This document shows positions 59,179 to 64,000 of a stretch of DNA of 64,000 bases, piece by piece. Within the stretch, counting starts at the first letter, position 1; each line of letters starts with the position of its first letter. A program made the translations under genes and the position numbers. The notes beneath the pieces were generated by a model, which was given only the letters and a program-made list of their open reading frames with translations, was not told the DNA's origin and did no database searches. The DNA lies in contig BBSY01000002.1 in the NCBI GenBank assembly GCA_000974665.1, positions 1,364,001-1,428,000 of the forward strand. Reading direction: 5' to 3'. Origin of the DNA: an alpha proteobacterium U9-1i. GTDB taxonomy: Bacteria; Pseudomonadota; Alphaproteobacteria; Caulobacterales; Aquidulcibacteraceae.

Positions 59179-61266
59179 TTATGGCGCCGCGGAGTCGGCG
59201 TCGCCGCGGGCGTAGCCGACGATGGCGGCGCGGACGAAATCGTCGAAATTGATGCTGTCGAGCGCGTCGGGATGCTTGGCCCAAGGCGGGCCGTCGAGCA
59301 TCTGTACGGTGATGTCGGGCTTCTTCTTGCGACGGCGCAGACCAAGGGCATGGGTCGCTTCTTTCTCAACCCATTCCGACGAAGCGGCCGCCTTCGACCA
59401 GCACAAATGGAAGAGATCGCAGCGATCGATCTCGCGGCGCAAGCGCGGGTGCCATTCCTCGCCCGATTTGAGCGAGGTGCGATCCCAAAAATGCGCGACG
59501 CCCGCGGCTTCGTAGGCGGTGGCGATGGTGGAGACGGTTTCGCGGTCCTTGCTCGAATACGACAAGAACACGCGCTTGTGCCGCTTGAGGCGCACGCGTT
59601 CGCCATCGGACAACGCCTTTGGGCGTGGGCCGGTGACGCCGCGTGTGAAGGCGAGCACGCCGATCTGCGCGTCGTTGACGAAAACGCGCGCCAGGATGAC
59701 GACTTGCTTTACATCGGCATCGGCTTCGACGGCGAATGAGAAATCGAGCGGATCGCCGCTCCATGTGCGCCGCTGCAGAGCGCCGTCGCAGGCGGCGCCT
59801 TTGACTTCGAGCGAGACGCCAACACTCGATCCGAGCGCGACTTCGCCGATGCCCATGCTCTGTGGCGCGGGATTGGTGCGCGGATCGGCCTTGCGCGCGG
59901 CTTTGATGACCGCTTGCAAATCCTTGGGTTGGTGGATGGCGATGCGGACGAGTTCGGCTTCAGCGCGGCGGAGCTTTTTCGGCGCGAATGCGGTGGCGTC
60001 GGCGGGCGCGCTGGGCGCGGCGTTGCGCGAGAGGCCGCCAACCATGCCGCCGATCGGTGCGCCCGGTGGGGCGGAACGCTTGCGCGCCATCTCCACCGGG
60101 GGATCGTCCATGCGCTGAATTTGTGGCGCAGACGGCGGCGCTGGCGGCGCCTCGTCGTGATCCTGCGGGGCGGGAGCGGGTGGTGGTTCCGGTGCGGCGA
60201 CGCTGGCGGGCGGCGCGGCGGCGACGGGCTCGTCGCTCTCGCGCGCGGCGCCAACGTCCTCGTGCTCGTCTTCGGTGACGCGCTTGGCTTCTTCGATTTG
60301 TTCGCCGCGCAGATCGTGGGTTTCTGCATCGTCGAGTGGCGATTGCGCGCCGAAGCTTTCAGTTTGCTCGCCGGAGACTTTTGCTTGGACGGCGCGCAGG
60401 AGATGCTCGAAAGCCCTGTCCGTAACATCGCCGTTCCAGTGGCTGAGGTCGGGCGTGTGATAACTCACGAACGCGCTTGGCGGACTCACGTCGCCGATGC
60501 GTGCGGGGATGAGCTTGCGCTCTTGATCGGCTTCGTGTGCTTCGCGGAGCACCCATTGGCTGGCGACTGAATGATCGGACCAAAGCGCGATCGCGGCTTT
60601 GCTGCCGCGCAGCTTCTGCAGAACTTGTTCAGCGAACGCGGGGCCGGCTTCCAGATCTTGCTGGGCGAGCCAGACGTCGAGGCCGGCCTTGCGGAGCGCG
60701 TCGGCCAGTTTCTGCGCCTTCGCTTGATCCCAGGTGTGGTAGGAGATGAAAACGTCCGGCGCCTGCGCTTCATCCGCGGGCGCTGGCGCATCCTCAACAC
60801 TGTGAGAGGGCGTTGGCTCCGCTTGAGGCTCGGGATCTGCGACGTGCGTCGGCGTGGGCTCTGCTGCGGCTTCCGCGTGTAGCGCCGGCGCTTCCGGCTC
60901 GGGCGGCAACGGGCCGGCGCGGCGTTCGGCGGAGAGGCGCGCGCGACGCAGCGCTTCCTCAAGCGACAGCACCGGCCACGTGTTTGGAATGAACGGAAAC
61001 GCCGCGAGCGTTTCCTGGCTGGTGAGGATCAGCTGCGCTCCGTCACGTCGACCCGCGAGCATCCGGAGCAGCGCCACGAACGCATCGTCGCGCGCGCCCT
61101 GCGGTGTTAAGAGGAGACCCAAGTTGGGGGTGGCCGTGAGCGGGGCCAGGACGGCCTCGCGCTCCTCCGGGGGGCCTGGGTGGAGCAGGTCCAGCCCGAA
61201 GCCGGCCGCCAGTTCCGCGCCGATCCCAGCGTCCGCCTGCGCGGCGATCAGCCAGCCATTGCTCAT
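59179..61266 (-). CDS. Large protein with two TIR domains around a central beta domain
   Basis: A 695-residue soluble protein. An N-terminal alpha/beta region (1-120) is followed by a Pro/Ala linker, TIR domain 1 (about 170-294: PDVFISYHTWDQAKAQKLAD, VASQWVLREAHEAD), a long Pro/Ala-rich linker, a beta-rich module (about 435-545: ELVRIAIHQPKDLQAVIKAAR, VGVSLEVKGAACDG), and TIR domain 2 (about 564-679: KRVFLSYSSKDRETVSTIAT, SSEWVEKEATHAL). Both TIRs keep the W-V-x-x-E Glu (E242 and E635), which is the NADase residue in SARM1 and bacterial TIRs. TIR proteins act in anti-phage death or NAD signalling. GAGGGGG precedes the ATG. Lies next to a tRNA. Confidence 0.75.
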   Translation of the reverse strand: MSNGWLIAAQADAGIGAELAAGFGLDLLHPGPPEEREAVLAPLTATPNLGLLLTPQGARDDAFVALLRMLAGRRDGAQLILTSQETLAAFPFIPNTWPVLSLEEALRRARLSAERRAGPLPPEPEAPALHAEAAAEPTPTHVADPEPQAEPTPSHSVEDAPAPADEAQAPDVFISYHTWDQAKAQKLADALRKAGLDVWLAQQDLEAGPAFAEQVLQKLRGSKAAIALWSDHSVASQWVLREAHEADQERKLIPARIGDVSPPSAFVSYHTPDLSHWNGDVTDRAFEHLLRAVQAKVSGEQTESFGAQSPLDDAETHDLRGEQIEEAKRVTEDEHEDVGAARESDEPVAAAPPASVAAPEPPPAPAPQDHDEAPPAPPSAPQIQRMDDPPVEMARKRSAPPGAPIGGMVGGLSRNAAPSAPADATAFAPKKLRRAEAELVRIAIHQPKDLQAVIKAARKADPRTNPAPQSMGIGEVALGSSVGVSLEVKGAACDGALQRRTWSGDPLDFSFAVEADADVKQVVILARVFVNDAQIGVLAFTRGVTGPRPKALSDGERVRLKRHKRVFLSYSSKDRETVSTIATAYEAAGVAHFWDRTSLKSGEEWHPRLRREIDRCDLFHLCWSKAAASSEWVEKEATHALGLRRRKKKPDITVQMLDGPPWAKHPDALDSINFDDFVRAAIVGYARGDADSAAP

Positions 61267-61374
61267 CAATCATCCCCCTCGAAGCGGTCCAGAACCTACC
61301 GCCCCGGCCCTTGGGGCCACAAGCGCGGCTGGCTGGCGCTGGTCGAACCGGCTATGAAAGCGGCAGGAGGACCC

Positions 61375-61734
61375 ATGCGTTTTGCTCTGATTGTCCCTGC
61401 TTTGGCTTTGGCGGCGGCTTGCGCCTCACCGTGCCCACCCGCTGTCACCGGAATGACGCAGGTGCGGTTCGAGTGCGCCGATGGGTCGGATATCGTAGTG
61501 AATTTTTCGCGAAGCCCTGAGACCGCCCAAATCCTGCAGGAAGGCTATGCGCCGGTCACGCTTCCGGCGCGCAACGTTGGTTCCGGCTACCGATATGTCG
61601 ATGCGGGCGCGGAATTGCGGGGCCGAAGCACGCAGGCGAGTTGGACGCGCCCGGGCGCAGCCCAAACGCTCTGCAGCGAGACGGCGGTGACGCCTGATGC
61701 TAGAGCGACGTCGGGCCAATCGTCGGGCCAGTAA
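61375..61734 (+). CDS. MliC-like lysozyme-inhibitor lipoprotein
   Basis: A 119-residue lipoprotein (lipobox AAAC16). The mature part matches the MliC/PliC fold: VRFECADGSDIVVNFS, AQILQEGYAPVTLPARN, GSGYRYVDAGAELRGRSTQASW, and the closing C100, which would pair with C34. MliC proteins shield peptidoglycan from C-type lysozyme. AGGAGG precedes the ATG. The next gene is another small lipoprotein. Confidence 0.72.
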   Translation: MRFALIVPALALAAACASPCPPAVTGMTQVRFECADGSDIVVNFSRSPETAQILQEGYAPVTLPARNVGSGYRYVDAGAELRGRSTQASWTRPGAAQTLCSETAVTPDARATSGQSSGQ

Positions 61735-61818
61735 TCGGGCGAGGAATTTGGCCGAGACTTTGGCCATCGTACAGAACACGGCGTCGAGGGCCGCCGCGAC
61801 TTGAGAAGGAGAAATCGT

Positions 61819-62319
61819 ATGCGTCTCAAATTGCTCACTGCGGTCGTTTCCTGCGCCATGGCGCTGACGGCGTGCGAAACCACTGGAGGCGGCGGTTATG
61901 GCGGCGGCGGGACGCGCCTCTCGCAATGCACGCGCAACGCTTTGATCGGCGCCGGTATCGGCGCGATCATTGGCGCGGCGCAAGACAGCCGCAACAATCG
62001 CGCGGAAAACGCGGCGCTTGGCGCGGCCGTTGGCGGCGCGGCGACCTACGGCGTGTGCCGCGTGCTCAGCGCGCGCGAACAGCAACGTGTCGAGAATGCG
62101 TATTATCAATCGCTGAACTCGGGCGCGCCGGTGAGCGACAATTGGCAGTCCGATCAAGGCGCGCCGCGTAGCCTCGCGGTCTCGCCGCCGCAGCCGGTTT
62201 CGGGCCGTCCGGAGTGCCGCACCGTGAGTGCGACCGTCAACGATCAGCAATACGGCAACCAGCAGCTGCCGCCGGAAACCTTCTGCCGCAACGGCGCGGG
62301 CCAATGGGTCCCGGCGTAA
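61819..62319 (+). CDS. Glycine-zipper lipoprotein (17-kDa surface-antigen-like)
   Basis: A 166-residue outer-membrane lipoprotein: lipobox ALTAC (C19), a Gly-rich linker, then the glycine zipper ALIGAGIGAIIGAAQDSRNNRAENAALGAAVGGAATYG seen in part, which inserts in membranes. The C-terminal half, CRTVSATVNDQQYGNQQLPPETFC, is a conserved Cys-flanked motif typical of surface-antigen 2TM families in Alphaproteobacteria. AAGGAG lies before the ATG at 61819; ends at the terminator at 62344. Confidence 0.78.
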   Translation: MRLKLLTAVVSCAMALTACETTGGGGYGGGGTRLSQCTRNALIGAGIGAIIGAAQDSRNNRAENAALGAAVGGAATYGVCRVLSAREQQRVENAYYQSLNSGAPVSDNWQSDQGAPRSLAVSPPQPVSGRPECRTVSATVNDQQYGNQQLPPETFCRNGAGQWVPA

Positions 62320-62343
62320 CGCGTCAGCGTTGAACTGATCGCG

Positions 62344-62371
62344 AAGGGCCGGCGGAAACGCCGGCCCTTTT
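62344..62371 (+). terminator. Rho-independent terminator
   Basis: AAGGGCCGGCG (62344-62354), loop GAAA, CGCCGGCCCTTTT (62359-62371). A 9-bp GC stem extended by A-T pairs, followed by TTTT, 25 bases after the glycine-zipper gene. Confidence 0.88.
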
Positions 62372-62438
62372 GCTGAGTGGGCGGTTGTTTGCGACGAGCG
62401 CTGTTGCGCCGACAGTGCGACGCGCCGAGCATTTGGCG

Positions 62439-63179
62439 ATGTTGATCGATCGTCGTTTGTTTCTGATCGCGCCGGCGTTGTTGAGCGCGTGCGCCACGCC
62501 GCCGCCCCCGCCGACGCGCGTGCTTGTGATCGCCGTTCTGCACGGCGCGCACCGGATGAATCCGAACTATACGTACGACCATCTTTACGCGCGCATTCGA
62601 GCGTTTGCGCCGACGGCTGTCGGGGTCGAAGTTCGGCAGGAGGATTTGGAGCGGTCTCAAGCCTATGTCGCCGCCAATTATCCGCAGGAAATGGGCGCGT
62701 TGGCGGTTGAGTACGATGCGATCGTTTCGGGCATTGATTGGCTGGGCGAGGATCTCGTTGGGCGCGAGGTTCCGGCGGGGTATTGGGCCAACGAAAACGA
62801 GATCAAGCGGCTGGAGCGCGCGCTTGCCGCTGATCCAAACGATCCAACAAAAAACGATCCCGAGTTGGAGACGATCGGCGCCGCGCAAATGCCGCTCGTC
62901 CGCACGGGCAGCGCCTCGGAAATGAATGACGGCCGCTATGACGCGCTGACGCGGCGGCGCTATGCGCGCTTGGGCGAGTTGCTGCGCGGTACGCCATATC
63001 AGCCAATGACGGATTTCTATGCGGCGCGCGATGCTCATATCGACGCCAACGCGGTGGCGCTGATCCGCGCCAATCCAGGTGGGAGGGTCGCGCTGGTTGT
63101 CGGCGCTGATCATCGCTTCGCGCTGATCGATGCGATCGCCGCAGCATTTGGGCCTGCGGTTGAGTTTGAACCCGTCTGA
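62439..63179 (+). CDS. TraB/TIKI-like lipoprotein
   Basis: A 246-residue lipoprotein (lipobox LLSAC, C18). The body opens RVLVIAVLHGAHRMNPNYTYDHLYARIRAFAPTAVGVEVRQEDL and closes GGRVALVVGADHRFALIDAIAAAFG; this head (a strand then H, and a Glu in the next strand) and tail (GADH) recall the TraB/PrgY-TIKI-ChaN superfamily, some members of which are metalloproteases or haem-binding. Assignment is tentative. Start at 62439 is the one that gives the signal peptide. Confidence 0.55.
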   Translation: MLIDRRLFLIAPALLSACATPPPPPTRVLVIAVLHGAHRMNPNYTYDHLYARIRAFAPTAVGVEVRQEDLERSQAYVAANYPQEMGALAVEYDAIVSGIDWLGEDLVGREVPAGYWANENEIKRLERALAADPNDPTKNDPELETIGAAQMPLVRTGSASEMNDGRYDALTRRRYARLGELLRGTPYQPMTDFYAARDAHIDANAVALIRANPGGRVALVVGADHRFALIDAIAAAFGPAVEFEPV

Positions 63180-63203
63180 GCGGGCCGCCGAATCGGGATC
63201 GTT

Positions 63204-64000
63204 CTAAGCGAGTGCTGCGCCCATAACCGGATCGCGGCCGAGCGCGATGTCTTCGACACTGGCGACCACCCACACATCGGGCGCAATGCCCGAATTAGGG
63301 GCGGCAGCGAGGGGAAATGTGCCGATCAACGGCAGATCCGCTTCGAGCCCGGAGGCTGGCAACCGAAGAAAGAAAAAGGCGCCGCCGTTGATGCCGCGTT
63401 TGTTGCCGCCGGTGGCCGTTCCAAACAGACGGCCGAGAGAATGGCTGCGAATGAGGTCGGCGAATTGAAACGTGGCGGAGCTGTTCGCCGCATCGATCAG
63501 GACAGTCAGTTCGCCGCGAAAACGCGGGCCTTTCGGCGCGATTGCGCGCGTTTCAGCGCTGGCCGGAAGCCGATACGAGCCGTTGCCAAGCGGCTCGGCG
63601 CCTTCGCCAAGCGTACGGAAACTGTCGTCCCAGGTGTCGAGATAGGGATTGAGATGGCCCGGCGTGGTTCGGAAACGCACGCGCCGTTCGTAGGCCGCGA
63701 GCGGCAGGTCACGATCGATGAGCCGTGCAATGATCTCGTGTCCGCAATCAAGCCCGCCCTCGTTGCCGCGTAAATCCACGATCAGGCGGGCAATGGCGCG
63801 GTCGTCGATTTCGGCGAAAGCTGAATCAAGAAAACCGCGCCAGTCCCAGCTCGAATTGTAGAGCGCCCATGTCGGCATCGTCAGCACCGCGGAACGTGGG
63901 TTCGGATAGGTGAGGGACCACGCGGGTGCGTTGTCAGCGCGCGCCAACGTGGCCATTTGAGCGCGACGAGCAGCCAGATCAATCGGCGCGACCTCAAGGC
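63204..64000 (-). CDS. S41 (C-terminal processing) peptidase-like protein, partial
   Basis: The C-terminal 265 residues of a protein whose start lies outside the window; the frame stays open to base 64000. The core has FAEIDDRAIARLIVDLRGNEGGLDCG, the hallmark strand of S41 tail-specific proteases, and VLIDAANSSATFQFADLIRSHSLGRLFGTATGGNKRG, where the Ser in NSSAT is the likely nucleophile and the Gly-rich loop follows. The Lys of the Ser-Lys dyad is not obvious; some S41 relatives use other arrangements. Likely exported. Confidence 0.8.
   Translation of the reverse strand, partial: LEVAPIDLAARRAQMATLARADNAPAWSLTYPNPRSAVLTMPTWALYNSSWDWRGFLDSAFAEIDDRAIARLIVDLRGNEGGLDCGHEIIARLIDRDLPLAAYERRVRFRTTPGHLNPYLDTWDDSFRTLGEGAEPLGNGSYRLPASAETRAIAPKGPRFRGELTVLIDAANSSATFQFADLIRSHSLGRLFGTATGGNKRGINGGAFFFLRLPASGLEADLPLIGTFPLAAAPNSGIAPDVWVVASVEDIALGRDPVMGAALA

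Noticed and set aside
58971-61266. Integrated element at the tRNA
   Set aside because: No integrase and no second copy of the tRNA end were found inside the window.

Overview
The window looks like chromosome of a high-GC, strictly alphaproteobacterial Gram-negative bacterium. This rests on the dnaG-rpoD pair, the carB-greA order, the ccoNOQP-ccoGHIS-fixLJ-fixK respiratory block, a TadG-type pilus protein and many proline-rich lipoproteins. The style (TonB receptors, proline-rich TIR and TonB proteins, short dispersed intergenic palindromes) suggests Caulobacterales or Hyphomonadaceae, but no marker here fixes the genus. No phage, IS element, CRISPR array or rRNA was seen.

Layout. 1-2.4 kb: end of the window inside a TonB-dependent receptor, then a zinc-ribbon protein. 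2.5-9 kb: aspartate aminotransferase, an NAD(P)-binding reductase, an EamA exporter, and a LysR regulator divergent from a lipoprotein penicillin-acylase homologue. 9-11 kb: a compact arsenic operon (arsR-arsI-arsC-aqpS) with no efflux pump, then trxB. 12-18.5 kb: carB-greA-ELM1-like and an SPFH protein with a tiny ribbon-helix-helix partner. 18.6-22.9 kb: a TadG-like VWA protein facing a TIR-like/TonB fusion, then a beta-carbonic anhydrase. 23-29 kb: assorted metabolic, lipoprotein and regulator genes. 29-30.3 kb: a cluster of intergenic palindromic repeats beside a zinc-ribbon/PIN-like gene of foreign appearance. 31.6-35.5 kb: rpoD and dnaG. 36-45 kb: SIMPL protein, 2-hydroxyacid dehydrogenase, carA, an S9-peptidase homologue that has lost its catalytic Ser and His, and free-methionine sulfoxide reductase.

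45.9-58.8 kb is the best-connected block: the structural genes of a cbb3 oxidase (ccoNOQP), its maturation genes (ccoGHIS), a potassium-channel-like protein, a cysteine-free FixK, a haem-PAS FixL, FixJ, and a receiver-only protein whose reading frame has no ATG, GTG or TTG start before the domain. FixK/FNR-type boxes lie before ccoN, before ccoG, twice before the 54.3 kb gene, and at the fixK start itself. The sequence therefore reads as a low-oxygen circuit: FixL senses O2, FixJ activates fixK, and FixK switches on the high-affinity oxidase and limits itself.

58.9-64 kb: a CAU-anticodon tRNA, a large protein with two TIR domains that both keep the putative catalytic Glu, an MliC-like lysozyme-inhibitor lipoprotein, a glycine-zipper lipoprotein, a TraB/TIKI-like lipoprotein, and the end of an S41-type protease. 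The two unusual TIR proteins (20.4 and 59.2 kb) are the best candidates for undescribed biology; the link between them is only inferred.
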